A stretch of DNA of 64,000 nucleotides from CAYLXP01 sp964387425. Its GTDB lineage: Bacteria; Verrucomicrobiota; Kiritimatiellia; UBA8416. Under the pieces are notes generated by a model. That model was not told the DNA's origin, made no database searches, and saw nothing but the letters and a program-made list of their open reading frames with translations. Below are positions 1 to 9,200 of this stretch, piece after piece. The translations under genes and the position numbers were made by a program. The stretch's first letter is position 1; every line of letters begins with the position of its first letter. The stretch is taken from NCBI GenBank assembly GCA_964387425.1, contig CAYLXP010000001.1:1-64000 (forward strand). The letters are read 5' to 3'.

Positions 1-211
1 GCTTCCAGTGACCGCCCATGGACACAGCAGATACCCACAGCCCCGTGGCGCCCAGGCGGCGGTATTCCATATCGGGATTATAGCTCCGAGTCTGCTTGAT
101 TGCCGTGCTGTCTTCAGCACGCGCGACAAAATTGCCCCCCATGCCCGCCGCCAATCCTGTCGCGGCAACAGCCGTGGTCTTCAGAAAGTCTCTTCTGGGT
201 ATATCGTTCAT
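1..211 (-). CDS. Tat-exported aldo/keto reductase, N-terminal fragment
   Basis: Only the first 70 codons are present; the gene runs off the left edge. The start ATG at 211 follows a GGAGG Shine-Dalgarno. The protein opens with a twin-arginine signal (MNDIPRRDFLKTTAVAATG) and a small-residue stretch. It continues into MEYRRLGATGLWVSAVSMGG, the usual opening strand of aldo/keto reductases (RxLGxTGLxVSxxxxGG). NAD(P)H-dependent carbonyl reduction or sugar oxidation is the family activity. Tat-exported versions are common in Verrucomicrobiota and Planctomycetes, usually in sugar-degradation loci, which fits the sulfatase and fucosidase downstream. The substrate cannot be inferred, and the catalytic Asp/Tyr/Lys/His residues lie outside the window. 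Confidence 0.85.
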   Translation of the reverse strand, partial: MNDIPRRDFLKTTAVAATGLAAGMGGNFVARAEDSTAIKQTRSYNPDMEYRRLGATGLWVSAVSMGGHWK

Positions 212-388
212 GATCCTACCTCCGTTGGCTTCGTGAGACGTGGCTCATCATGTGACTGACCTCTAAGTAATCAGCATAGGCAATAGCGACGGGGCCGACA
301 ATGCCGATGTTGTTCTGACCACCTGATGATGCGGAGGTACTTGGACTACTAAGTGAAACCCGAGAATGCCCTTTGTATAGCGCGGAGA

Positions 389-460
389 TGCTTCGACAAG
401 CTCAGCATGACAGAGAAGACGTCAGAAAAGAGAGTGTCATCCCGAGCTTGTCGAGGGATC
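389..460. repeat. Intergenic palindromic element, copy 1
   Basis: Lies in the 331-bp gap between the reductase and the sulfatase, which otherwise shows no gene. Left arm at 391-412 (CTTCGACAAGCTCAGCATGA) and right arm at 435-459 (TGTCATCCCGAGCTTGTCGA) are imperfect inverted copies around a spacer of about 22 nt. A second copy with the same core lies at 2668-2730. It looks like a REP-type dispersed hairpin repeat, not a coding sequence. Confidence 0.7.
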
Positions 461-542
461 TCCAGTCCGGCCGTCCTGTAAAAGACAGGGAATCACCCGG
501 CACACCTTGACAGAAACCCTCGGACACGAATACACCTTAACC

Positions 543-2594
543 ATGAAAACACGGACGTTGCTCTTCCTGCTGTGTCTCGCCCTCTGTGCCCCAATCACAA
601 GTAGCGCCGCGTGGAGCCCTCAGCACCCCAACATCGTCATCATCCTCAGCGATGACTACGGCTACGGCAGCGCCACCTGCTACGGTGCCGACCCGGAGTT
701 GATCCGGACACCGCATATGGACCGACTTGCCAGGGAAGGGCGGCTCTTCACGGACGCCAATACCCCCTCGTCGGTCTGCTCACCGACGCGCTATTCGATG
801 CTGACTGGGCGTTACTGCTGGCGCACGTCACTCAAGCACGAAGTACTCGGCACCACCTCCCCCCTGCACATCGAGGCGGGGCGAATGAACCTGGCCACGC
901 TGCTCAAGAAGCACGGCTACCAGACAGCCGCCATCGGCAAGTGGCACCTGGGGTACGGAGACCAGACCAAGACCGATTTCACACAGGAACTGAAACCCGG
1001 CCCGCTGGAAATAGGTTTCGACTACCATTTCGGAGTGCCGTCCAACCATGGCGATATTGCCGGTGTCTATGTCGAGAACCGTAAGGTCATGGGCCTGCGC
1101 TCAACGAAGCTCGATCCCGAATCCAAGGGCAAGAACTTCAAGGGCAAACCATTCATCGGCCTGGATGCACCGCACCGGGTGGACATAGACGTCATGCCGT
1201 ATGTCACAACAAAGACTGTTGAGTGGATCGAGGCGCAGTCGCACGAGAAACCGTTCTTCCTGTATTACACGCCTGTTGCCGTCCACAACCCGATCACCCC
1301 TTCGGCCAAGACCAAGGGAACCAGCAAGGCAGGACCGTACGGAGACTTCATTCATGAGCTGGACGATTCCGTAGGCCGCGTGCTGGACGCCCTGGACCGC
1401 AAAGGTTTCACGGAGAACACGCTGGTCCTCTTCACGAGCGATAATGGTGGCGTCAACAAGCCTTACAAGAAAGGTGAAGCCACCGAGGCCTTGAAGGCTG
1501 GGCTGGAAATCAGCGGCCCCTTCCGCGGCGGCAAACACGATGTCTGGGAAGGAGGCTTCCGCGTACCCTACCTCATACGCTGGCCGGGCCATGTTCCCGC
1601 GGGTTCAACTTGCGACGAGATGCTTAGCCTCGTCGACACGCTGGCCACGGTAGCTGCGCTGGTCGGCGAGCCGTTGCCATCAAAGGAAACTGGAGCGGAG
1701 GATAGCTTCAACATGCTGCCGGCGTGGCTGGGAGAGAAGACCAAACCGATCCGCCCCGACGTTATCCTGCATAGTGCCGACGGGAATTTCGCCATCCGGC
1801 GCGGAAAATGGAAATGGATTGAGGGCGACTACCATCCCGCAACCAAGCTGGGAGCCCTTCGGATGCGAGCCGACCAGCACAAGGCCCAGCTTTACGACCT
1901 TGAAAACGATGTCGCGGAAAGCTGCAACGTTGCGGCGAACCATCCGGAAACGGCGCAGCAGCTCAAGGTCCTGCTCAACCGGTATCGCGACGGGACATAC
2001 AGCCGCGAGCTGCCGCCGCCCTCTCCGCCGCGCAAACGTCCCGAGCCGCTCGCGCCTGTCCAGGGAAGCGTAGTGCAACGAGGGAACTTCAATGCCCTTC
2101 CAGACAAGCCATGGGTGAAGGTACGCGGCATTTGGAATGCCAGGAATGGTGTGTTGCGTGGCAGCCAGAAGGGCGGCGACCAGACGGGCGCGGCAATGCG
2201 CATTCCGCTGGGCTTGACCGCCGGCGATGTTCAATACGAGCTGAACTGCCCATTTGACGCCACGCATGTCCTACGTCTGCAGGGACACAAAAAGGAGCTG
2301 ATCTATCTCATCAGCATTTCTCCACGGCGTTTGGCAATCATGCGACAGGGATATGGCAGCGAAGCCCCCGGCAGCAAGGTGCTGGCCGAGACGAGGCTGA
2401 AACTGCGTCCGGATGATTGGGCCCAGGTGCGCGTGCACTTTGAGGGCGATGAGATTGCCGCACAGGTTGGCGATTCCTTGGTTCGTGCCCGGCATGCCTC
2501 CTTTGTTGGAAAGAAGCCGGCGGTGGCCCTGATGGTCAAAGGCCGCAACGCAGGCTTCCGTAACCTGACGGTCTTTGCCCGAGACAAGCAGTAG
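543..2594 (+). CDS. Exported arylsulfatase with C-terminal DUF1080/LamG-like domain
   Basis: A 683-aa secreted sulfatase. The first ATG followed by a classic signal peptide is at 543 (MKTRTLLFLLCLALCAP); the longer frame from 507 needs a TTG start and would put 12 residues ahead of the signal. Near the N-terminus, NIVIILSDDYGYG supplies metal-binding Asp residues. CSPTR at residues 79-83 is the CxPxR sulfatase signature whose Cys is converted to formylglycine; GKWHLG and FTSDNGG are further family motifs. Residues from about 520 on form a second domain (GxWNARNGVLRG and a laminin-G-like pattern), probably carbohydrate-binding. Together with the nearby GH29 fucosidase it points to sulfated fucose-rich glycans. 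The exact sulfatase subfamily and substrate are not assignable by eye. It depends on a formylglycine-generating enzyme or anSME not present in the window. Confidence 0.92.
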   Translation: MKTRTLLFLLCLALCAPITSSAAWSPQHPNIVIILSDDYGYGSATCYGADPELIRTPHMDRLAREGRLFTDANTPSSVCSPTRYSMLTGRYCWRTSLKHEVLGTTSPLHIEAGRMNLATLLKKHGYQTAAIGKWHLGYGDQTKTDFTQELKPGPLEIGFDYHFGVPSNHGDIAGVYVENRKVMGLRSTKLDPESKGKNFKGKPFIGLDAPHRVDIDVMPYVTTKTVEWIEAQSHEKPFFLYYTPVAVHNPITPSAKTKGTSKAGPYGDFIHELDDSVGRVLDALDRKGFTENTLVLFTSDNGGVNKPYKKGEATEALKAGLEISGPFRGGKHDVWEGGFRVPYLIRWPGHVPAGSTCDEMLSLVDTLATVAALVGEPLPSKETGAEDSFNMLPAWLGEKTKPIRPDVILHSADGNFAIRRGKWKWIEGDYHPATKLGALRMRADQHKAQLYDLENDVAESCNVAANHPETAQQLKVLLNRYRDGTYSRELPPPSPPRKRPEPLAPVQGSVVQRGNFNALPDKPWVKVRGIWNARNGVLRGSQKGGDQTGAAMRIPLGLTAGDVQYELNCPFDATHVLRLQGHKKELIYLISISPRRLAIMRQGYGSEAPGSKVLAETRLKLRPDDWAQVRVHFEGDEIAAQVGDSLVRARHASFVGKKPAVALMVKGRNAGFRNLTVFARDKQ

Positions 2595-2667
2595 CTCCAT
2601 AGGACATTTCCCCATTCTCTGCGGAATAGCCGGGCCGGAGATTCCTTCGGCAAGCTCTGGACAGGCT

Positions 2668-2730
2668 CTTCGACAAGCTCAGGATGACAGATTCCTAACG
2701 TTCTATGTCATGCCGAGCCTGTCGAGGCAT
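2668..2730. repeat. Intergenic palindromic element, copy 2
   Basis: In the 350-bp gap between the sulfatase and the thioredoxin gene. Left arm 2668-2689 (CTTCGACAAGCTCAGGATGA) and right arm 2706-2730 (GTCATGCCGAGCCTGTCGAG) are near-complementary around 16 nt. A partial extra arm (ttcggcaagctctggacagg) precedes it. It is the same element as at 389-460. An ORF can be read across it, but its translation is just the repeat and is not considered a gene. The rest of the gap holds only a promoter near 2890. Confidence 0.7.
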
Positions 2731-2888
2731 CTCGGCCGTATGATCAGGGCATTCTCCAGTTTCAGTTCTCAAAAACAGGATACACCCTTGTTTGCAGTCG
2801 TTCCTGACCAGGCACTTCGGAAGACGAGGGACACTCCCGATAACACCAGGGCAGCACTGGCCACTCCCACTTTCTGAGAGATTTGGGG

Positions 2889-2916
2889 TTGTCACGCAGA
2901 CGAACGGGCGTATACT
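2889..2916 (+). promoter_or_regulatory. Sigma-70-like promoter for the thioredoxin-like pair
   Basis: TTGTCA at 2889-2894 and TATACT at 2911-2916 are separated by 16 nt; each matches five of six consensus bases. Transcription would start about 20 nt before the ATG at 2945. Predicted from sequence only. Confidence 0.5.
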
Positions 2917-2944
2917 TTACGTGTAACACAACCCGGAATCTGCC

Positions 2945-3445
2945 ATGATCGGACACACCATATCTATGCGCGTCGGAGTCCTGCTGACGGCAGCGGTCTC
3001 GCTGGTAACTTGTAGTTCCCCCCCGCCCGAGGTCACTCCAGCCACGCCGCGACAGATCAAGCAGCGGGTCGAGGAATCGAGAGCCCCGCTCACCTTGGTC
3101 CACGTCTGGGCAACGTGGTGCGATCCATGCCGCGAAGAGTTCCCGGACGTGATGAAGGCGCAGCGGCGCTACAAGGATAGGGGCGTTCGCCTCATACTGG
3201 TTTCCGCCGATGACCCTGACGAGACCGAATCGATCCGGGGGTTCCTTGCGGAACACGAGTCGCCTGTCGGAACCCTGGTTGCAACCGAGCTCAGCGAGGA
3301 GTTCATTGAGACGCTTTCCCCGAAATGGTCAGGAGCCCTGCCCGCGTCCTTCTTCTTTTCCAACGGCAAACTGGTTAAGGAATGGGAAGGAGTACGGTCT
3401 TTCGATCAGTACGCCAAGACGATAGAATCCCTGTTAGACAAGTAA
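2945..3445 (+). CDS. TlpA-type thioredoxin-like lipoprotein
   Basis: A 166-aa exported thiol-disulfide protein. The N-terminus is hydrophobic and ends in SLVTCSS, a plausible lipobox with Cys23, so it is probably anchored in the envelope. The thioredoxin fold carries WATWCDPC with redox cysteines 59 and 62. The cis-Pro loop is GALPASFFF. TlpA/ResA-like proteins reduce periplasmic disulfides, often for cytochrome c maturation or copper handling, but this gene lies far from the cytochromes. It is followed 13 bp downstream by a second thioredoxin-fold lipoprotein, so the two are probably co-transcribed from the promoter near 2890. The start at 2945 fits that promoter; 2966 is an alternative ATG directly at the signal peptide. 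Confidence 0.85.
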   Translation: MIGHTISMRVGVLLTAAVSLVTCSSPPPEVTPATPRQIKQRVEESRAPLTLVHVWATWCDPCREEFPDVMKAQRRYKDRGVRLILVSADDPDETESIRGFLAEHESPVGTLVATELSEEFIETLSPKWSGALPASFFFSNGKLVKEWEGVRSFDQYAKTIESLLDK

Positions 3446-3458
3446 AAGGAGGCCCGAC

Positions 3459-4052
3459 ATGAAGCTGTATCACGTAGTTGGTCTGATTATCGCCACGAGC
3501 GTACTGAGCGCTTGCGCGGGAGTTGGAATTGGCGATTCGATTGTTGATACCGACGTCAAGATGGAGAGCACGGATGGCAAGACGGTCACCCTGGGCGAGG
3601 CGAAAGGCTCGAAGGGTCTGCTGGTCATCTTCACCTGCAATCACTGCCCCTTCGTCAAAGGCTGGCAAGATGCCATGGTGGAGCTTGGAAACAGCTACAT
3701 GCAAAAAGGCATCGGGGTTGTTTTCGTGAACTCCAACAATCCCGCCGTCAAGAAGGGCGACGGCATGGAAGGCATGCGGGCGCTGGCCAAGAAGGCGGGC
3801 TACAAGTTCCCTTATGTTGTCGACGCGACCTCGAAGGTGGCTAAGCACTTTGGAGCGAAGAAGACACCGGATGTATTCCTGTTCGATGCGAGCGGGAAGC
3901 TGGTCTACAGGGGGGCAGTCGGCGAAGGTGGGCGTGAGCCCAAACCCGGCGGCGAGACCTGGCTGAAGGACGCCCTGGATGCGGTCATTGCCGGCCAGAA
4001 GGTGACGAAGAGCGAGACCAAGGCCGTCGGCTGCGGCATCAAGTTCCGCTAG
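3459..4052 (+). CDS. Thioredoxin-fold lipoprotein (AhpC/redoxin-like)
   Basis: A 197-aa lipoprotein: signal peptide followed by lipobox LSAC with Cys19. The start ATG follows an ideal AAAGGAGG. A redoxin-like core has FTCNHCPFVKGW with cysteines 60 and 63, typical of the thioredoxin-family proteins that resemble alkyl hydroperoxide reductases, and a cis-Pro segment KTPDVFLFD. The C-terminus VGCGIKFR carries a further Cys that is frequent in this family. The family reduces thiols or peroxides in the periplasm; no specific substrate is known. It follows the TlpA-like gene by 13 bp, so a two-gene redox operon is likely. Confidence 0.85.
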   Translation: MKLYHVVGLIIATSVLSACAGVGIGDSIVDTDVKMESTDGKTVTLGEAKGSKGLLVIFTCNHCPFVKGWQDAMVELGNSYMQKGIGVVFVNSNNPAVKKGDGMEGMRALAKKAGYKFPYVVDATSKVAKHFGAKKTPDVFLFDASGKLVYRGAVGEGGREPKPGGETWLKDALDAVIAGQKVTKSETKAVGCGIKFR

Positions 4053-4091
4053 CCGACCGCACGGCACACACCCTCACCTGTCCCTACTGCG

Positions 4092-6029
4092 CTAGTGCGA
4101 TGCTGCCGGCTGCTTGGCCGGCAGCAGGGAGACACCAAACAGGTTGACCGCCTTCCAGGTTGCCGCGGAGGTTGGACGGAGGGCGACGTGGTAGACGCCG
4201 GGCTTTTTGAAGGTCACAACACCAAAGGTCACTTTCTTCGTCTTGCCCCACGAGCCTGTGGCAGGGATGTCGGAAGTCAGAGTTTGGTCGTCAACCTCGA
4301 GGGTCAACTTGCTCGGGAGCATCGAAGCCGTTTCCACGATAACGTTGTAGGCGCCGGGCTGCGTTACGCGGGCAAGCCAATGCGCGGACTCCTCCGGGAT
4401 ATCCCAGAAACCCAGGTTGCCCTGTCCAGATGTCTTCTCTTCAATCTTGAGCCGCTCTCCATCCACTACAGCCTTACCGGGCTCGAGCTTGATACTCGCC
4501 GCCATCGTGTCGATGGCGTTCTCGTTCAGTGACAATTCCCAACCGCTGAGTTTCAGGGAGTGCGCGTGCCGTGACGGCCGGTCCTTCTCGGCCAACTCCG
4601 GCAAGGTGATGACAGGTTGCCCGAGCTCATTCACATCACAGCTCACCGCCGCGCCCGATCCCAGCAGGGCCACCTTCCCGGCCGCCCCGGTCGACTTGAC
4701 CTTCTGTAGCGTCACCGGGCCTTCCGGCCACCCGAGCAGTGTGACATACAAAGCTGATCCGTCTTTGCTGCGTGTGTAACGAATATCTTCGTTGCCGTAG
4801 CGTATGTGTCCTACGAAATGCCCGCTCTTCTTCATGCGGGTCGGCCCCTCGCCAAAATCGAGCCACGGGCGCGTATTGTAGATCGCTTCACCGTTGACCT
4901 TAAGCCAATCCCCCATGGCCAATAGCACGTCTCTCTGGTCCTGGGGGATAGTTCCGTCTGCCTTGGGTGAGATATTGAGCAGGAGCTGACCGTTCTTGCT
5001 GACGAGGTCCACCATGGTGTCGATCACCTCGTCGGCTTCCTTGATTTTGAGCCCTGTCGTGTAACACCAGCTGCCCTTGCTGATGGTGTCATCCGTCAGC
5101 CAAACGTTGTCTGTCAATCGGTCCGCACGGCCCTTCTCGAAATCCACGAGACTCATCTCCATGGGAAGATCGTTCTGCTTACGCGTGACAACCACCTCAC
5201 GCCCCCACTCCACGGCGCGGTTGTAGTAGTAAGCGGCAAACCGCTGCCGATAGGACTCCGGGAGTTCGTGAAGCCAGCTGTCGAACCAGATCAGATCCGG
5301 CTCGTAAGCGTCAATCACCTCTTTGAGTTTACCCAGCCACATGTCGCAGAACTGCTCGCGAGGCATGTAACCGTAGAGAAGGGCCCGCTCGGGATCATCC
5401 AGCAGCGTGGGGTGATGCTCTTTGACCCCAGAGTAGTGGCCTGTCCACTTCCCATCCTTCTGCCAGAGGTTGTGCCTGGCATGATGAAAGGTGGCCACGA
5501 ACTTCATACCCCGCTTCCGAATCGCTTTTTCGAGCTCCCCGGTGATATCGCGTTTCGGACCCTTGTCGGCCGCATCCCACGGTGTGAGCTCGCTGTCCCA
5601 CATGGCAAAGCCGTCGTGGTGTTCGGCCACGGGACCGGCGAAACGGGCTCCGGATTGGATGAAGAGCTCCGCCCAGTCGTCGGCGTCAAACTTCTCGGCC
5701 TTGAACATCGGCACGAAATCGGCGTACCCGAACGTCTCGATCTCTCCCCACGTTTTAACGTGGTGAGCCTTTATATGCTTGTTCACATGCATGTTGCGGG
5801 GATACCACTCGTTGCCAAAAGCAGGAACGGAGTAGACCCCCCAATGGAAGTAGATTCCGATCTTGGCATCCCGAAACCACTCGGGCGCCTCGTTGACCTC
5901 CGCGAGTGATTCCCATGAGGGCTGGTACGGCCCCGTGGGTTCCGGACCGGCGGCTCGGCAGACCACGCCCCCCATGGCCGCAACAACACATCCAACGACT
6001 ACCAGACACCTCAGAGTCTTTGTCATCAT
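4092..6029 (-). CDS. Alpha-L-fucosidase, GH29
   Basis: A 645-aa exported GH29 enzyme hydrolysing alpha-L-fucosyl linkages with retention. The start at 6029 (ATGATGAC) sits 7 nt from AAGGAGGAG and begins a signal peptide; the longer frame to 6137 lacks both. The catalytic domain shows WFRDAKIGIYFHWGVYS, then AEHHDGFAMWDS, and EPDLIWFDSW in which Asp250 is the expected nucleophile. NGQLLLNISPKADGTI marks the end of the catalytic barrel. The C-terminal third contains beta-sandwich sequence with a carbohydrate-binding look. It is transcribed divergently from the PQQ protein at 6209. With the nearby sulfatase it suggests breakdown of sulfated fucose polymers or mucin-type glycans. Confidence 0.93.
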   Translation of the reverse strand: MMTKTLRCLVVVGCVVAAMGGVVCRAAGPEPTGPYQPSWESLAEVNEAPEWFRDAKIGIYFHWGVYSVPAFGNEWYPRNMHVNKHIKAHHVKTWGEIETFGYADFVPMFKAEKFDADDWAELFIQSGARFAGPVAEHHDGFAMWDSELTPWDAADKGPKRDITGELEKAIRKRGMKFVATFHHARHNLWQKDGKWTGHYSGVKEHHPTLLDDPERALLYGYMPREQFCDMWLGKLKEVIDAYEPDLIWFDSWLHELPESYRQRFAAYYYNRAVEWGREVVVTRKQNDLPMEMSLVDFEKGRADRLTDNVWLTDDTISKGSWCYTTGLKIKEADEVIDTMVDLVSKNGQLLLNISPKADGTIPQDQRDVLLAMGDWLKVNGEAIYNTRPWLDFGEGPTRMKKSGHFVGHIRYGNEDIRYTRSKDGSALYVTLLGWPEGPVTLQKVKSTGAAGKVALLGSGAAVSCDVNELGQPVITLPELAEKDRPSRHAHSLKLSGWELSLNENAIDTMAASIKLEPGKAVVDGERLKIEEKTSGQGNLGFWDIPEESAHWLARVTQPGAYNVIVETASMLPSKLTLEVDDQTLTSDIPATGSWGKTKKVTFGVVTFKKPGVYHVALRPTSAATWKAVNLFGVSLLPAKQPAASH

Positions 6030-6129
6030 CACAACTCCTCCTTGATTTTGCTCACGTCCCTGCGCACGAGCGTACGCAGACACCATCGCTAAGGTCAAGG
6101 GCTGCGTGCTGTGCTCGTGCACTTGGGCA

Positions 6130-6157
6130 TTGGACATGCCCTGTGGGCTGCTATACT
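6130..6157 (+). promoter_or_regulatory. Putative sigma-70 promoter for the PQQ-propeller gene
   Basis: TTGGAC at 6130-6135 and TATACT at 6152-6157 with a 16-nt spacer, about 50 nt before the chosen start. The -10 box is good, the -35 box moderate. Confidence 0.4.
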
Positions 6158-6208
6158 GTGCGAGATCGCGTGCTACGAGTGTGCGCCCAAAACGAGGTTA
6201 GTGAGTAT

Positions 6209-9200
6209 ATGAGAGCAATACGCCGGTTGAGCCGGATACATATGTTGCCTGTGGCCGTGCTGTTATGCGCAGCTGTCGCCACAGCGGGAGATTGGCCACA
6301 GCACGGGTACGATGCCGCGCGCACGAGCGCGTCGCCGCATGCCTTGGACGACGACCTCCAGTTGCGCTGGACCCGCGAGTTGCTGCCCCCCGCACCTGCT
6401 TGGCCGCCTAGCCAACACCAGGTTCAGTATGACGTATCCTATACCCCCATCGTCCTCGGCAAGAGTCTCTTCATTGCCTCCATGGTAGCCGATCGCGTGA
6501 CCGCCTATGACACCGAGACGGGCGACGAACGCTGGCGTTTCTACACGGACGGGCCCGTCCGTTTCGCCCCCGTTGCCTACGACGGCAAGGTCGCCTTCGC
6601 CTCAGATGACGGCTCGCTGTATTGCCTCGACGCCGCGGACGGGAAGCTGCTCTGGCGTGTCGAGGGAGCACCCCTGAAGCGGCAAATCATCGGCAACGAT
6701 CGCCTGGTCAGCATGTGGACGGCACGCGGGGGGCCGGTCCTACACGAAGGGACGATCTACTTCGGCTCCGGCATCTGGCCTTTCGCCGGCACATTCCTGT
6801 ATGCCGTTGACTCGGAGACCGGGGAAGTACGCTGGTCCAACAGCTCGAGCGGCATGAACTGGATGCAGCAACCGCACAGTGGCGCGGTATCGTTCTCGGG
6901 CGTCACACCGCAGGGCTACATCGCAGCCTGCGAGTCACGCCTGATCGTACCCACGGGCCGCAGCGTGCCCGCCGGCTTCGATCCACAGACGGGTGAGATG
7001 CTCTTCTTCCACCAAGCCGCCGGCAAGCAGGACGGCGGCGCCGATGCAACCATCCTGGGTAAAACGTACGTGAACGGCGGGCAGCAATACTGGACGGAAA
7101 CAGGCCAATCGCTGAAACCGGCGAAAAAGAAGGGCGGCAAAGGAAAGAGCAAACCAAAACCCAAGGCCGCTCCTGCGCCGCCACCCGAGAAGCCTTGGCA
7201 GGCGGACGCACCTGGAATGCTGATCAAAGCGGGTGATATTGCCTACGGCGTGACGACCAACGGGATTGTAGAATCAAGCGCGGGGACGACGGCCGGGAAG
7301 ATCGAGGGCGAAGCGTGGCGCATGGCGGCTGGTGACGGGAAACTCTTCGTCACAACCACTGACGGCAAGCTCTTCTGCTTCGGTTCCGGCGAAGCGCCAC
7401 CTGTACATCACCAGGCTGTCACCCGCAACTTAGCGCAAAAGGACGACGGTTGGACGGAATCCGTGAAGAAAGCCCTGGCTCAGTGTTCTGACCAAGAGGG
7501 GTATGCGGTGGCGGTCGGCATTGGCTCGGGACGAGCCATTCTCGAGCTGCTACGCCATTCGGAGATGCATGTGATCGCCATCGACCCGGATGAACGCAAG
7601 GTCGAGACGCTACGCCGCATCATGGACTCCGCCGGCCTCTATGGTCGGCGCTTCGTAGCCCAAGTGGGGACTGCAGAAACGGCTGCCCTCCCCCCTTACC
7701 TGGCTACGCTGCTCGTTTCGGAGACGGCCCTCCCTGAGTCACAGGAAACCGGCACAGAGAAGACAGGCCTATATCGCGTGCTACGCCCCTACGGCGGCAT
7801 CGCCTGCCAACTTTCTGCAGATGGATCAACGCAAGTCGCGGCAACATGCCGCGGCCCGTTGCCCGGCTCGGCGCCCTGGACGCACCAGTACGGAGATGCC
7901 GGAAACAGCGTGGTCTCGCAGGATGATCGTGTGAAGTTACCCCTGGGGCTGCTCTGGTTCGGCGGGCCACCCAATGACCCGGTGCTTCCGCGTCATGGCC
8001 ACGGCCCACAACCGCAAGTAGTCGGTGGTCGGTTGTTCATCGAGGGCGAGAACATGCTGCGGGCGGTCGATGTGTACACCGGCCGTCTACTGTGGGAGAA
8101 GTCGCTCCCGGGAATTGGATTCTACTATCGTCACACCATTCACCATCCGGGCGCAAACGAGATTGGCAGCAACTACGTGTCGCTGCCCGATGCAGTGTAC
8201 ATCGCTTCGCCGGAGCGATGCTACGTATTGGATCCCGCGACCGGCGAAACCCTCCGCACAATCAAGCTACCCGGCGACGAAGACACTCAGCCCCGCTGGG
8301 GAGTGCTACGGGCCTGGGAAGATCTACTGATCGTCGCCGCAGCGCCCATCGAAGTGGATCTGAAGAAGCCCCTGCCACCCTTGGAGAAGCCGCTGATCAA
8401 GCGCAACACCGAATGGAAGTATCTGGTCGGCACCCCGGCCACCGGTGGATGGAACACGCCGACATTCGACACCTCCGATTGGAAAACCGGGATCGCCGGC
8501 TTTGGCTATGGCGACAAGCTTGAGAAAACAACGTTGTCGAAGCACAAGAAGCGCACGGTGGTATACATCCGAAAGGCATTCCAGGTATCCAACCCGAAGG
8601 AAATCAAGAAGCTCTCTCTCGGCATCAACTATGATGATGCGTTCGTGGCATATCTTAACGGCAAGGAGGTCGCACGCAAGGGCGTTACGGGGCGGGGAGC
8701 ATCGGCGACAAAGGTGGTCAGCCACGAGGCCAAGGGGCACGAGACCTTCCCGATTCCTACACCGGCCGCCCGTCTGCGTAAAGGAACGAACGTGCTCGCG
8801 ATTGAAGGTCACAACGTGAAGCCTACGAGCAGCGATTTCCTCCTCGACCCTTACCTGTCGATTCCTGGTGTTACGAATGCTCCCCTTTCGTCCGGGAAGC
8901 GCTTCCTTTCGCTGATGGGCTTGCTCGATAGCCCCGCGGGCGACCGCTATGCCGCTTCGAGCCACAAACTCATGGTACTGGACCGGCATAGCGGTGAGGT
9001 ACTGTGGTCGCGCGATGCCGCCTACAACTTCCGCCATAACGCCATTGCCGTCGCAAACGGCAAGATCTTTTGTCTGGACTCCGTGACCGCACCTCGCCTC
9101 GCGCGGTTCCGGCGACGCGGGTTCGACCCCCAAGAGCCTCCCGCGCTCTATGCTCTCGACGCTCGCACGGGGAAGATCGCGTGGGAGGCAAAATCGGATG

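Noticed and set aside
507..542. Longer sulfatase start at TTG 507, or TTGACA at 507-512 as a promoter box
   Set aside because: The extra 12 residues precede a clear signal peptide starting at 543. As a promoter its start point would fall on the ATG, leaving no leader; unsupported.
2575..2877. A 100-aa ORF with SASSGQALRQAQDD
   Set aside because: The peptide is the translation of the intergenic palindromic repeat, a well-known type of false ORF; no ribosome site, no domain.
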